49,296 bases of DNA from Rhodovulum sp. (GTDB lineage: Bacteria; Pseudomonadota; Alphaproteobacteria; Rhodobacterales; Rhodobacteraceae). Location of the stretch: positions 1 to 49,296 of the forward strand of contig JACKKC010000022.1 of the NCBI GenBank assembly GCA_020637615.1. The letters are read 5' to 3'. The notes under the pieces were generated by a model, which searched no databases, had not been told where the DNA came from, and saw only the letters and a program-made list of their open reading frames with translations. Shown here piece by piece: positions 19,693 through 28,120 of this stretch. How positions within the stretch are numbered: the first letter of the stretch is position 1; each line of letters starts with the position of its first letter. The translations under genes and the position numbers were made by a program.

Positions 19693-20469
19693 TCAGGCGA
19701 GCCCGAGCGCGGCGCGCGCCCGCGGACCGTGGAAATACTCGCGCACCCAGGGGTCGTCGACCTCGAGCATGTCCTGCATGGTTCCGGTCACCAGCACCTT
19801 CTTCTGCGACAGCACCGCGATGCGATCGGCGATCGCGTGCAGGCTGTCGAGATCATGTGTAACCAGAAACACCGTGAGGCCAAGGGCATCCGTGAGCTTT
19901 CGGATAAGCTCGTCGAAGGCCGCCGCCCCGATCGGGTCGAGCCCGGCGGTCGGCTCGTCGAGAAAGACGATCTCCGGATCGAGCGCCAGCGCGCGCGCGA
20001 GCCCCGCCCGCTTGCGCATGCCGCCCGAGAGCTCGGAGGGGAATTTGGGGCCGGCGTCGGGCGGCAGCCCCGCCATCGCCACCTTGAGCGCGGCGAGCGC
20101 TTCGCGGACCGGAGCGCCGATATGCAGCTGCTCGCGCATCGGCGCCTCGACGTTCTCCTGCACACTCAAGGCAGAGAAGAGCGCGCCGTCCTGGAACATC
20201 ACCCCCCAGCGCCGCTCGATCGCGGCGCGTTCCGCCTCGCTGGCGTGGAGCACGTCCGTCCCGAAGACCCGGACGCTGCCCGCATCCGGCTGCTTCAGGC
20301 CCACGATCGCCCGCAGCAGTACCGACTTGCCGGTGCCGGAGCCACCGACCACGCCCAGCACCTCGCCGCGGTAGACGTCGAGGTCGAGCCCCTCGTGCAC
20401 CACATGGGTCCCGAACCGCGTCACCAGGCCCCGCACCTCGATGACCGCCTCGCGCGGCGCCTCGGTCAC
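19693..20469 (-). CDS. ABC transporter ATP-binding protein, MlaF-type
   Basis: 258 residues: Walker A GGSGTGKS (42-49), signature LSGGMRKRAGLARAL, Walker B DPEIVFLDEPTAGLDP, and the switch histidine in LVTHDLDSL. It powers the MlaE permease in retrograde or anterograde phospholipid traffic between the membranes. The start overlaps the permease stop by four bases. Confidence 0.92.
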   Translation of the reverse strand: MTEAPREAVIEVRGLVTRFGTHVVHEGLDLDVYRGEVLGVVGGSGTGKSVLLRAIVGLKQPDAGSVRVFGTDVLHASEAERAAIERRWGVMFQDGALFSALSVQENVEAPMREQLHIGAPVREALAALKVAMAGLPPDAGPKFPSELSGGMRKRAGLARALALDPEIVFLDEPTAGLDPIGAAAFDELIRKLTDALGLTVFLVTHDLDSLHAIADRIAVLSQKKVLVTGTMQDMLEVDDPWVREYFHGPRARAALGLA

Positions 20470-21599
20470 AGGCCCACCAGCGCGTAGAAGATCGAGAAGG
20501 CCGCATCCGCCACGATCACCAGGAAGATGGCGAGCACCACCGATTTCGAGGTGAGCCGGCCGAGCGACTCGGCGTTGCCCTCGACCTTCAGCCCCTCGTA
20601 GCAGCCGATCAGCCCGATGAGCACCGCGAAGAACGGCGCCTTGATCAGCCCGGTGACGTAATGGATGGCGTCGGTGGAGTTGAGCAGCCGGGCCTGGAAC
20701 ATGCCCGGCGAGATCCCGAGCTCGATCCAGGACATCAGCGCGCCGCCCACGAGCCCCATGATGTCGGCGACAAAGCCCAGGATCGGCAGCATGATCACCA
20801 GCGCGAGGATGCGCGGCAGCACCAGCACCTCGATCGGATCGAGGCCGAGCGTGCGCATGGCGTCGACCTCCTCGCGCATCTTCATCGAGCCGATGGCAGC
20901 GGTGAAGGCGGAAGCCGAGCGGCCGGCGACGATGATCGCAGTCAGCAGAATCCCCAGTTCGCGCAGGATCGAGAGCGCGATGAGATCGACCACGAAGATT
21001 TCCGCCCCGAACTGCTGGAGCTGGGTCGCCCCCTGGAAGGCGAGTACGACGCCGATCAGGAATGCCATCAGCGAGACGATCGGCACCGCGTTCAGCCCCG
21101 CCTCCTGCATGTGATGCACCAGCGAGGTGAAGCGCAGCCGCCCGGGATGGAGGAAGAGCGCCGCGATCCGCGCCATCACCGCCCCGAGCAGGGCGGTGAG
21201 CTCGACCAGCGTCAGGCCCGCGGCCACCGTGGCCTCGCCGAAATCCGCGAGCCGATCCCGCAATCCCGGCCGCGGCCGGTCCGGCAGCGGCCCCTTCGGC
21301 AGGCTCGCCTCCACCGTCTCGAGCAGTTCGCTCTGGGTCCGGCTGACGCCGGCGAGCCGCGTCCTGATGCCGTCGGCCTCGAGGCGCCGGCGCAGGTCGG
21401 TGATCATCCAGGCCCCGGCGGTGTCCAGCCGCTCCACGCGGCGGAGGTCGATCACCGCCGGCCCCGGCCCGGCGACGGCGTCGAGCCCGGCGCGCAGACG
21501 TTCCACCTGCGCGATCAGGATCTCTCCGACCAGCGCGATCACGGTCTCCCGGTCGTCGGTGTCGATCTCAACGCGCGCGTCGGTCACTTGGCCCCGCAT
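20466..21599 (-). CDS. MlaE-family permease with N-terminal STAS domain
   Basis: 377 residues. Residues 1-95 form a STAS-like domain (VIDLRRVERLDTAGAWMI), so the MlaB-type regulatory partner is fused to the permease. The rest is the MlaE fold of five or six helices: NAVPIVSLMAFLIGVVLAFQGA, then LREL, GRSASAFTAAIGSMKMREEVDAM with the conserved EE(V)DA coupling helix. First gene of the operon STAS-MlaE, MlaF, MlaD, PqiC-like. No separate MlaC (periplasmic carrier) gene is present, as is usual for PqiC-linked MCE systems. The 140 bases upstream show no clear promoter. Confidence 0.9.
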   Translation of the reverse strand: MRGQVTDARVEIDTDDRETVIALVGEILIAQVERLRAGLDAVAGPGPAVIDLRRVERLDTAGAWMITDLRRRLEADGIRTRLAGVSRTQSELLETVEASLPKGPLPDRPRPGLRDRLADFGEATVAAGLTLVELTALLGAVMARIAALFLHPGRLRFTSLVHHMQEAGLNAVPIVSLMAFLIGVVLAFQGATQLQQFGAEIFVVDLIALSILRELGILLTAIIVAGRSASAFTAAIGSMKMREEVDAMRTLGLDPIEVLVLPRILALVIMLPILGFVADIMGLVGGALMSWIELGISPGMFQARLLNSTDAIHYVTGLIKAPFFAVLIGLIGCYEGLKVEGNAESLGRLTSKSVVLAIFLVIVADAAFSIFYALVGL

Positions 21600-21739
21600 G
21601 AAGGTACTGGCGCGATAAGACCACGCCGGCCCCGCGCCGGCAACAGCAGGCAGTCCGTCGGACCTTCAACGCTCGCGTCGTCGGAAATCTGCGGGCGGCT
21701 GGTCCGGCTCTCCTCCAGGTCGGTCCGGCGGGCTTGGCG

Positions 21740-22186
21740 TCAGGCCGCGACGCCGGCGGCGTTGCGCACCCAGCCCACGATCGCCTGTGACTGCTGCGCC
21801 CCCGCCTGCCGGGCGATCTCGCGCCCGCCCCGATAGAGGATCAGCGTCGGGATGCCGCGGATGTTGCGCCCCTGGGTCGCCCGCGGATGCGCCTCGGTGT
21901 CGATCTTGGCGAGCCGCGCCCGGCCGCCGAGCGCTGCGGCCGCCTTGACGAATTCCGGCGCCATCATCCGGCAGGGTCCGCACCAGGGCGCCCAGAAATC
22001 GACCACCAGCGGCAGCTCGTCGGTCCGCGCCGCCTTGTCGAGCACCGCCGGATCAAGCTCGCGCACGGCAGGCTCCATTAGTCCCGCACCGCAGGTGCCG
22101 CATTTCGGCCGGGCGTCTAGCCGGTCGGCCGGCACCCGGTTCACCTGTCCGCAATCGAGACAGACCAGCTTCACGCCCGCCGCCAT
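21740..22186 (-). CDS. trxC: Thioredoxin 2 (zinc-binding N-terminus)
   Basis: 148 residues: an N-terminal zinc ribbon with C9-xx-C12 and C29-xx-C32 (VCLDCGQ, PKCGTCG), then a thioredoxin fold with active site WAPWCGPC (C69, C72) and cis-proline GIPTLILY. A cytoplasmic thiol reductant linked to oxidative stress. ATG 22186 has GGAAGG eight bases upstream; the in-frame GTG at 22195 adds three residues and is less likely. Confidence 0.92.
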   Translation of the reverse strand: MAAGVKLVCLDCGQVNRVPADRLDARPKCGTCGAGLMEPAVRELDPAVLDKAARTDELPLVVDFWAPWCGPCRMMAPEFVKAAAALGGRARLAKIDTEAHPRATQGRNIRGIPTLILYRGGREIARQAGAQQSQAIVGWVRNAAGVAA

Positions 22187-22279
22187 CTCCGGCACCTTCC
22201 CGCTTCGGAACTCTACTCCGCCCCGATGTAGGAAATGCCCCTAAGCGATCAAGCCCACCGGTGCAGTCATGGCAACGGG

Positions 22280-23101
22280 TTAGAAGGAGAGCCCCCAGTC
22301 CTCAGCCACCGTCTTCATCGGGAAGGCGGTCCCGTCCGGCAGCCTGACCACGCAGAGCACATCCACGACCAGTGCCAGCGACAGGCCGTTCAGCCCGTAT
22401 TCGACCAGGTTGTCACCCGGACCGAGGTCGATCTTCCATTCCGTGGTGCCGCTACGGTGGAACGCGCCGACCCGTTCGAGCTCGGTGCCGGCCGTATCGG
22501 ATCGCGACAACTCGCTTCCCGGCACGGCGTCGCCCGTGCCGCTGCCGCCCGCCCGGAGCACCAGCTCCAGCTTGTCCTGCAGGAGCCCGATGGCCGTCAC
22601 GGTGACGACGGTGTCGGTATCGACCGGCCGCGGTCGCCCATCGGGCGCGACGCTCTGGAACGAGACCACCAGCTGCTCGATCGCATCCTCGTTGTCGAGA
22701 AAGTCGAGGCCGCGCACCTGCTTCTTGACCTGGGCGGTCAGCTTCAGCAGCGTCACCGCGCCCGGCTCGATCTCGCTCGGATAGGGGAAGGGGAACTCCA
22801 GCGTGCTCTCGCGCCTGTCCGCGGAATACACTTCCAGATAGCCGTTGATCAGATCGACGCCCGCCTTGGCGAGAACAACATAGGGCAGCACCTTGCTGGC
22901 GAAGACGTCTACGCCGACGCCGATCGCCTTGAGGAACTCGAAGATCGCGATCAGATCCTTGTCGTCGAAGCCCTCGGGAAGCTTTCCCTTCTCCGCGAGC
23001 AGGGACGCCGCCCCGACCCGAAGGTGGCCCATGTTGCCCTTCCGGGCCGCCTCGATTCCGCGGCTGAGCGGGGAGTCGGGGATGATGAAGTCGTCCGCCA
23101 T
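22280..23101 (-). CDS. Hypothetical protein
   Basis: 273 residues, not recognised. It starts MADDFIIPDSPLSRGIEAARKG with GGAGGGAAC just before ATG 23101. There is one mildly hydrophobic stretch (KAIGVGVDVFASKVLPYVVLAKAGVDLI) and a beta-rich second half. No signal peptide and no cysteine-rich or catalytic motif are visible. Composition is typical of the genome, so it is probably a native gene. Its neighbours (thioredoxin 2, dodecin) are small stress proteins on the same strand, but spacing does not suggest an operon. Confidence 0.75.
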   Translation of the reverse strand: MADDFIIPDSPLSRGIEAARKGNMGHLRVGAASLLAEKGKLPEGFDDKDLIAIFEFLKAIGVGVDVFASKVLPYVVLAKAGVDLINGYLEVYSADRRESTLEFPFPYPSEIEPGAVTLLKLTAQVKKQVRGLDFLDNEDAIEQLVVSFQSVAPDGRPRPVDTDTVVTVTAIGLLQDKLELVLRAGGSGTGDAVPGSELSRSDTAGTELERVGAFHRSGTTEWKIDLGPGDNLVEYGLNGLSLALVVDVLCVVRLPDGTAFPMKTVAEDWGLSF

Positions 23102-23304
23102 TGTTCCCTCCGGTACGATGCGTGCCAAAGAGGAAGCCGGATCGGCCGATGGACATGAACGAATGCAATCAAGCCTTCCTGACCGCTCGCGGCCAGGGGA
23201 GCGACCGATCGGATCTCGATGCCACAATCAATGGTAGTATGGTACGGCCAATCGCCCCGGCATTCAAGAAAGCCGTCCGGGCCAGGAAGCCCAGTCTCGT
23301 AGGC

Positions 23305-23348
23305 GGGGCTGGAGCGGCGACGCAGGTGTCGCCGCCGCCTCAGGCCCC
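23305..23348. other. Nested hairpin in the dodecin/hypothetical intergenic region
   Basis: GCGGCGAC (23314-23321) and GTCGCCGC (23328-23335) form a perfect stem around a six-base loop; GGGGC (23305-23309) and GCCCC (23344-23348) can close it outside. The 320-bp gap 23102-23421 holds no gene, and this element is its main structure. Confidence 0.4.
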
Positions 23349-23398
23349 GACAGGCGAACGGGATGCCGCGCCTGCCTGTTGGGGCGGGTTCATCCGGC

Positions 23399-23416
23399 CG
23401 GCACCAAAAGGTGCCG
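23399..23416 (-). terminator. Hairpin after dodecin
   Basis: CGGCACC and GGTGCCG form a seven-bp stem around an AAAA loop, starting six bases past the dodecin stop codon. On the transcribed strand no T tract follows, so the terminator call is moderate. Confidence 0.45.
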
Positions 23417-23421
23417 CGCGC

Positions 23422-23631
23422 TCAGCCCTCGTATTTGAAGGAGAGCGCCACGCGGGTGCGGAACGCCGCGACCTTTCCGTCCTCGACCTTCATGTCGAGC
23501 TTGGTCACCTCGGCCACCCGGAGGTCGCGCAGCGAACCGGCAGCGGTCTCCACGGCCTTGCGACCGGCGTCCTCCCAGGACACCTCGCTCACCCCGACCA
23601 CATCGACGATCCTGTAGACGCCATCTGCCAT
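23422..23631 (-). CDS. Dodecin family flavin-binding protein
   Basis: 69 residues, the usual dodecin size. MADGVYRIVDVVGVSEVSWEDAG carries the strand-helix start of the fold, and the tryptophan that stacks on flavin in bacterial and archaeal dodecins is present (SW at residues 18-19). KLDMKVEDGKVAAFRTRVALSFKYEG completes the sheet. Dodecins form dodecameric shells that store flavins. GGAGGG precedes ATG 23631; the longer ORF is unsupported. Confidence 0.93.
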   Translation of the reverse strand: MADGVYRIVDVVGVSEVSWEDAGRKAVETAAGSLRDLRVAEVTKLDMKVEDGKVAAFRTRVALSFKYEG

Positions 23632-23822
23632 GCGAATCCCTCCTATGCTTTGTGCCCGTTGCGGGCCCGGCGATCCTAGCAGCACCGATCCGGAAATGCT
23701 TGCATTCAGATAGGGAAACCTCGAAATTGGTTGCATTCGGAGTTAATTCCCTCTTGTGGGCGCGATTGCTCGCACCCTATACGCTTAGCACACTGAGAAC
23801 ATAATATAATAACTGGAAATGC

Positions 23823-24833
23823 ATGGTGAAACTTCTAGGCGTCCCTGGCAATAATTCTAAGAATGTTTACCTACTTGACGCCTCGCGATGCAGTGTTCGC
23901 CGTCTTTTCTCGACTCTGCGGGTGATGCAAGTTCGGAAGCAGGATCCTAGTCCAGAGACCGTGGGAAATCCATACTATACACTGTCTGAAACATACAGTC
24001 GTCTATTTGACAAGATAGAAGATTTAGTCGACAGATCCATTGACCTCAGGTGGGAATCTGAAGAACTTTCGATCCAAAACCTTAAATATGGACCAAGCAG
24101 TTTCTACTATATCGCCCACGGCATCGAAGACACGTTATATAGGGCGGATAAACTCCTGGATGACGTGCGCTGGACGATTAGCTTAAATTATAGCTATAAG
24201 CATGAAATGCTTTCCTGTCAATATTATAATAATTACTTCAAGCGTAATTTAGAAAGCTATTACAGAACTAATATATCTATACCATGCAATTTCATAAAGC
24301 ACAATAGATCCAATATAAAGTCGTTTGATCAGTATATTAGGTTTAGCAACCACATGCAGTTCTTATATAGATTCTTTATGCAAGACCTGCGCGGAACGAC
24401 CTATAATATATTGGAGGATCCGAAATGTGGGCAGAAGATATTTAGCCTTAGCGCATATTTGTGGTTGTTAGTCTCATTTATATACAGAATTTCCGATGAC
24501 CTTTCCAGAACTATAAACGCAGAAACTAGTAGCATTCCAGAGGATGAAGCGAATGCCGTTGGGAAACGATTCCCTAAGATCGTTTCAAAGATTATTTCCG
24601 TTCCGCCATATGCTTTTTCCGATTTGGACATCTTTCGGAAGAATCTTTTCCACGTTCCCGCTGTGCCTGCCGACGTACTCCTAAGGCGCAATCATATATT
24701 TGGTTCGATCGGAAGGCCGTGGACCAACGGAGAGAGATTTTTTGACGCTGGGAGGTCAATGGTTGTCATCCCAGGAACAACTGCAACAATGCCAAATGCA
24801 GCCCTGACACTATTGCATTGGAGAGACGAATGA
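23823..24833 (+). CDS. AT-rich orphan protein, unrecognised
   Basis: 336 residues with no family I recognise. Base composition is far more AT-rich than any neighbour, with many ATA and TAT codons that are rare elsewhere in the window, a clear sign of transfer. The protein is tyrosine- and asparagine-rich and largely helical (YYNNYFKRNLESYYRTN, IRFSNHMQFLYRFFMQ) with a hydrophobic segment SLSAYLWLLVSFIYRI near residue 218. The last 40 residues (RPWTNGERFFDAGRS) are less AT-rich. No signal peptide. The ribosome site is weak. It ends where a truncated wrbA begins on the opposite strand, so the insertion probably destroyed wrbA. A defence or phage-derived cargo gene is possible but unproven. Confidence 0.6.
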   Translation: MVKLLGVPGNNSKNVYLLDASRCSVRRLFSTLRVMQVRKQDPSPETVGNPYYTLSETYSRLFDKIEDLVDRSIDLRWESEELSIQNLKYGPSSFYYIAHGIEDTLYRADKLLDDVRWTISLNYSYKHEMLSCQYYNNYFKRNLESYYRTNISIPCNFIKHNRSNIKSFDQYIRFSNHMQFLYRFFMQDLRGTTYNILEDPKCGQKIFSLSAYLWLLVSFIYRISDDLSRTINAETSSIPEDEANAVGKRFPKIVSKIISVPPYAFSDLDIFRKNLFHVPAVPADVLLRRNHIFGSIGRPWTNGERFFDAGRSMVVIPGTTATMPNAALTLLHWRDE

Positions 24834-25319
24834 TGGCCGGGCTGGCACCGAAGAGCGACGGATCGGTGTAGCCGGGCGGCGCGATGATCACACCCCAATG
24901 CATCAGCGTCGTGTAGGGGCTCAAGTTGGTCGCCTCCTGGCCGACATGCGGGTTCTGCGCGCTGGTCGTGGCCGTCGCGGTCCTGCTGGACAGCTTGGCG
25001 GCCCGCCACAGGCAGCCGAGCGTGTCGATGAAGACGCGCAGCTGGCTCGCGGAAACCCCGTATTGGTTCGGGCAGGAGAAGAAATAGCCGTCCGCCCATT
25101 CCATGTCGGCGTGGCTGACCTCGGGAATGGCGGACATCTTCTTGAACTGGGCCTTCCAGGCCTCCTGCCCTCGACCACCGCCTTCGGCGCGGTCTGTGCG
25201 ACGCGGCACGGACGGACCTCGGCCAACGCTTCCCTGGCGGCCGCCGCAGCCGCGGTGGCGACAGCGTGGTTTGTGCCGTAGGTGGAATAGAAGATGACGG
25301 CGATCTTCGGCTGGATCAT
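24834..25319 (-). pseudogene. wrbA: wrbA-like NAD(P)H:quinone oxidoreductase, truncated and frameshifted
   Basis: A flavodoxin-like quinone reductase of the WrbA family. It starts at ATG 25319 (GGAG seven bases upstream) with KIAVIFYSTYGTNHAVA, the FMN phosphate loop. One base is missing near 25168 in GAGGGC-AGGAGG; the next frame then continues EAWKAQFKKMSAIPEVSHADM, YGVSASQLRVFIDTLG, TTSAQNPHVGQE and HWGVIIAPPGYTDPSLF. Homology stops at about 24850, so the last 40 or so residues (the usual GNPYG region) are lost where the AT-rich gene abuts. The frameshift may be sequence error; the truncation looks real. Confidence 0.75.
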
Positions 25320-25448
25320 CCAGGCGCTCCATTCTCCGGGAACAGCCTTCCGGCTGCGTCGGAGACGGCCTAGGTCCCGGCCCGGAATGGGCAAGAGCGC
25401 GCATCGCATCGGGTCGCGTTTCCTGAAGCGGTCGCCTTCACCCTCGAT

Positions 25449-25580
25449 CTCCGTGGATTTCCGGGCCTGCATGCCGTCGCGCAAGATCGCGTCGATCCGC
25501 GCCTGGAAACCCTCGTTCATCACGCGGAACCAGTTGATCCGCAGTGAAAAATGCCCGTACAGGGAGCGCGTAACAGGCCG
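25449..25580 (-). pseudogene. Possible BrnA/CopG-type antitoxin remnant
   Basis: Read on the minus strand, the frame gives SLRINWFRVMNEGFQAR followed by IDAILRDGMQARKS. This resembles the C-terminal part of BrnA antitoxins (SLRxDxDVLxWF...GYQTRINAVLRxxM), with the middle apparently shortened. No start codon in a sensible place, no upstream toxin (BrnT) and no intact N-terminus are visible. It lies in the same scar as the broken wrbA. Similarity is judged by eye only. Confidence 0.35.
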
Positions 25581-25586
25581 CCCGCG

Positions 25587-25629
25587 CCGGCGAGCGGGCG
25601 CGCCGCCCGGCCCCCTGGCGCCGGTTTTT
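25587..25629 (+). terminator. Intrinsic terminator upstream of cspA
   Basis: CCGGCG (25587-25592) pairs with CGCCGG (25619-25624), followed by five T (25625-25629). An inner stem, CGGGCG/CGCCCG around a three-base loop, lies at 25595-25609. It would stop rightward transcripts entering from the AT-rich gene region and insulate cspA. Confidence 0.5.
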
Positions 25630-25630
25630 C

Positions 25631-25659
25631 TTGTTAGTTGCGGCAGAATCGGGCATAAG
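25631..25659 (+). promoter_or_regulatory. Predicted cspA promoter
   Basis: TTGTTA (25631-25636), 17 bases, then CATAAG (25654-25659). Each hexamer matches four of six consensus bases with ideal spacing. Transcription from about 25666 would give a leader of roughly 118 nt before ATG 25784, the long 5' leader common for cold-shock genes. Confidence 0.45.
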
Positions 25660-25783
25660 CCCCGCGCTACGTTACGACAATCGACCCGCTGTCTCCGTTT
25701 TCGGCTTCAGTCTCTCGATCTTGCTCTGACTGCGCCGGGCTGCCGCAATCCTGCGGGCAGCGACTAGACAGGAGACACCACGG

Positions 25784-25993
25784 ATGGCCAAAGGCACCGT
25801 GAAATGGTTCAACGCCACCAAGGGCTTCGGCTTCATTCAGCCCGAAGGCGGCTCCAAGGACGTGTTCGTCCACATCTCCGCGGTTGAGCGCGCGGGCCTC
25901 ACCCATCTCGACGATGGGCAGAAGGTCACCTTCGACCTCGAATCCGGCCGTGACGGCCGCCAGTCCGCCGCCAATCTCGCGCTGGCCGACTGA
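25784..25993 (+). CDS. cspA: Cold-shock protein, CspA family
   Basis: 69 residues forming one cold-shock domain. RNP1 is KGFGFIQ and RNP2 is VFVHIS, both intact, after MAKGTVKWFNATK. It binds single-stranded RNA or DNA and melts mRNA structure in the cold or in stationary phase. AGGAGA precedes the ATG, and a long leader with a predicted promoter lies upstream. A GC-rich inverted repeat after the stop (about 26003-26033) may terminate it. Confidence 0.95.
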   Translation: MAKGTVKWFNATKGFGFIQPEGGSKDVFVHISAVERAGLTHLDDGQKVTFDLESGRDGRQSAANLALAD

Positions 25994-26087
25994 ACCGACT
26001 TCCCGGGCGGCGCGCTGCCGGCGCGCCCCCGGACCATTCCGCTCCCCAAAACAATAACATGTCGAACCAGCGGATTGCGCTCCGCCG

Positions 26088-26687
26088 TTAAACCTGTTCG
26101 ACCCTGAGCCGCCCTTGCGGGAACGGTCGCAGAAGCGCCCCGGCATCACCATCGGCCTCCCCAAGCCAGAGCGGCCAGTCCGCCGGCTCCAGGATCGCCG
26201 GCATCCGGTGATGCACCGCCGCGACATCCGCATTCGGCTCGGTCGTCACCGTCGCGAGGCTGCGCAGCACCGCGCCGCCGGGCGCCGTCCAGAGATCCCA
26301 GACCGCCGCGAAGGCCAGCAGCCCGGCCTCCCCCGTGATCGCCCAGCGAGTCTTGCGTCGGGCGGCCCCTGTCCATTCATACCAGCCGCTCACCGGCAGG
26401 ATGCACCGCCGAAGATCCGCGAAGGCCGATTTCGCGAAGAGCGTCTCGGCGCGCGCATTGATGATCGTCTCGAGCACCGGGCGCCCGCGCGCATTGCGCC
26501 GCCCCATCGGTATCATGCCCCAGCGCATCGCCACCAGCCGCCGCCCTTCCTCGCCGACAACCGCTGTCACCGTCTCGCCGGGCGCGACGTCGAGCCGCGC
26601 CCCGCCCTCGGTCGCGCTTCCCGCCTCCGCGCCGAAAGTTGCTGCGATCTCGGCAATCGTCGCCGTGAGGAAGATGCGCCCGGGCAT
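26088..26687 (-). CDS. SOS response-associated peptidase (SRAP/YedK family) lacking Cys2
   Basis: 199 residues of the HMCES/YedK fold, which protects abasic sites in single-stranded DNA by a covalent bond from the N-terminal Cys2. Conserved N77 (IINARAET), E104 (GWYEW) and H160 (VHHRMP) are present. Position 2, however, is proline (codon CCC) in MPGRIF where the family has MCGR. Cross-linking through Cys2 is therefore not possible from this start. It follows gltX by six bases on the same strand and is probably co-transcribed. Either this is a diverged subfamily or the protein has lost the activity. Confidence 0.88.
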   Translation of the reverse strand: MPGRIFLTATIAEIAATFGAEAGSATEGGARLDVAPGETVTAVVGEEGRRLVAMRWGMIPMGRRNARGRPVLETIINARAETLFAKSAFADLRRCILPVSGWYEWTGAARRKTRWAITGEAGLLAFAAVWDLWTAPGGAVLRSLATVTTEPNADVAAVHHRMPAILEPADWPLWLGEADGDAGALLRPFPQGRLRVEQV

Positions 26688-26693
26688 TCCCGC

Positions 26694-28016
26694 CTATCCG
26701 CCGGAGGACGGCCCGCGCAGGAGCGGCATCAGCGCGCCCATGTCCGGACCTGAACTTCGCCCGGTAAGCGCCTGGCGCAGGGGCATGAAGAGCGATTTCC
26801 CCTTTCGGCCCGTCGCCGCCTTCACTCGCCCGGTCCATTCCGCCCAGGTCGCGCCGTCCCAGGGCCGCGGCGGCAGCAGCGCCAGCGCCTCGGCCACGAA
26901 GGCCGCATCCGCCTCCTCGACCGCCGGGGCGAAATCCCCTCGGCAGACCGCCCACCAGTTGGCGATCTCGTCCCGCCGCGCCACGTTCCCGCGGATCGCC
27001 TCCCAGAAGTCGGGCGCCAGGTCGGGCGGAATGCCGAGGGTGGCGAGGGTCGGTGCGATCTCCCCGTATCCCATCTGGTGCAGCGCCCGCGCGCTCAGGG
27101 CTTCCAGCTCGGCCGGATCGAACCGCGTCGGGGAGGCGCCGAAGCGCGCAAGCTCGAAGCCCGCGACCACTTCCTCGAGGCTCGACCGGAGTTCCACCGG
27201 ATCGCCCGAGCCCAGCCGCGCCATGAGCGAAATGAGCGCCATGGGCTCGATACCCGCCCCCCGCAGGTCGCGCAGGGAAAGCCCGCCCAGCCGCTTCGAC
27301 AGCGCCTCGCCCGCGGGGCCGGTCAGCAGGGAATGATGCGAAAACCGCGGGGCCCGCCCCCCGAGCGCCTCGAAGATCTGGATTTGCGCCGCAGTATTGG
27401 TGACGTGGTCGGATCCCCGCACCACGTCACTCACCTCGGTCTCGAGATCGTCGACGACACTCGCCAGCGTGTAGAGCACTTGCCCATCGCCCCGGATCAG
27501 CACCGGATCCGACAGGCTCTCGGCATCCACCGAGAGCGCGCCGAGAATCCCGTCGCTCCAGTCGATCCGCCGGCGGTCGAGCAGGAACCGCCAATGGCCC
27601 CCGCGCTCGGCCCGTAGCTGCGCGCGCGTCGCATCGTCGAGGTCGAGCGCAGCACGGTCATAGACCGGCGGCCGGCCCGCGGCACGCTGCGCCCGGCGCT
27701 TGAGCTCCAGCTCCTCCGGGGTCTCGAAGCATTCGTAGAGCCGCCCGGAGGCTTCGAGCGCCCGCGCCGCCTCACGATAGCCCGCGAGCCGGTCCGATTG
27801 GCGGAAGGTCTCGTCCCGGTCGAAACCGAGCCAGTCGAGATCCTCGATGATCGCCTCGGCGAAGGCCTCGCGCGACCGCTCCGGATCGGTGTCGTCGAGC
27901 CGCAGAAGGAAGCGTCCGCCGGCCTTTCGCGCGACGAGCCAGTTCAGCAGCGCGGTGCGCAGATTGCCGACATGCAGATATCCGGTCGGCGACGGAGCGA
28001 AGCGGGTGACGATCAT
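26694..28016 (-). CDS. gltX: Glutamyl-tRNA synthetase (GltX)
   Basis: 440 residues of a class I aminoacyl-tRNA synthetase. The HIGH-like signature is RFAPSPTGYLHVGNLRTALL and the KMSKS-like loop is LSKRLGG; RGSDHVTNTAAQIQIFEALG lies between. At 440 residues it fits the shorter of the two GltX paralogues common in alphaproteobacteria, one of which may charge tRNA-Gln before amidation. A C-terminal anticodon-binding domain is present. Start ATG 28016; SRAP follows directly. Confidence 0.93.
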   Translation of the reverse strand: MIVTRFAPSPTGYLHVGNLRTALLNWLVARKAGGRFLLRLDDTDPERSREAFAEAIIEDLDWLGFDRDETFRQSDRLAGYREAARALEASGRLYECFETPEELELKRRAQRAAGRPPVYDRAALDLDDATRAQLRAERGGHWRFLLDRRRIDWSDGILGALSVDAESLSDPVLIRGDGQVLYTLASVVDDLETEVSDVVRGSDHVTNTAAQIQIFEALGGRAPRFSHHSLLTGPAGEALSKRLGGLSLRDLRGAGIEPMALISLMARLGSGDPVELRSSLEEVVAGFELARFGASPTRFDPAELEALSARALHQMGYGEIAPTLATLGIPPDLAPDFWEAIRGNVARRDEIANWWAVCRGDFAPAVEEADAAFVAEALALLPPRPWDGATWAEWTGRVKAATGRKGKSLFMPLRQALTGRSSGPDMGALMPLLRGPSSGG

Positions 28017-28120
28017 GCGGTATCCTCTCGCCGCATCTCTACCCCGCCGCCCGCGCCGCCTGAAGCCCCGACGCAGCGGGACTTCCCTCTCGCCGGCACC
28101 GGACCTATGTCGGAAACACC

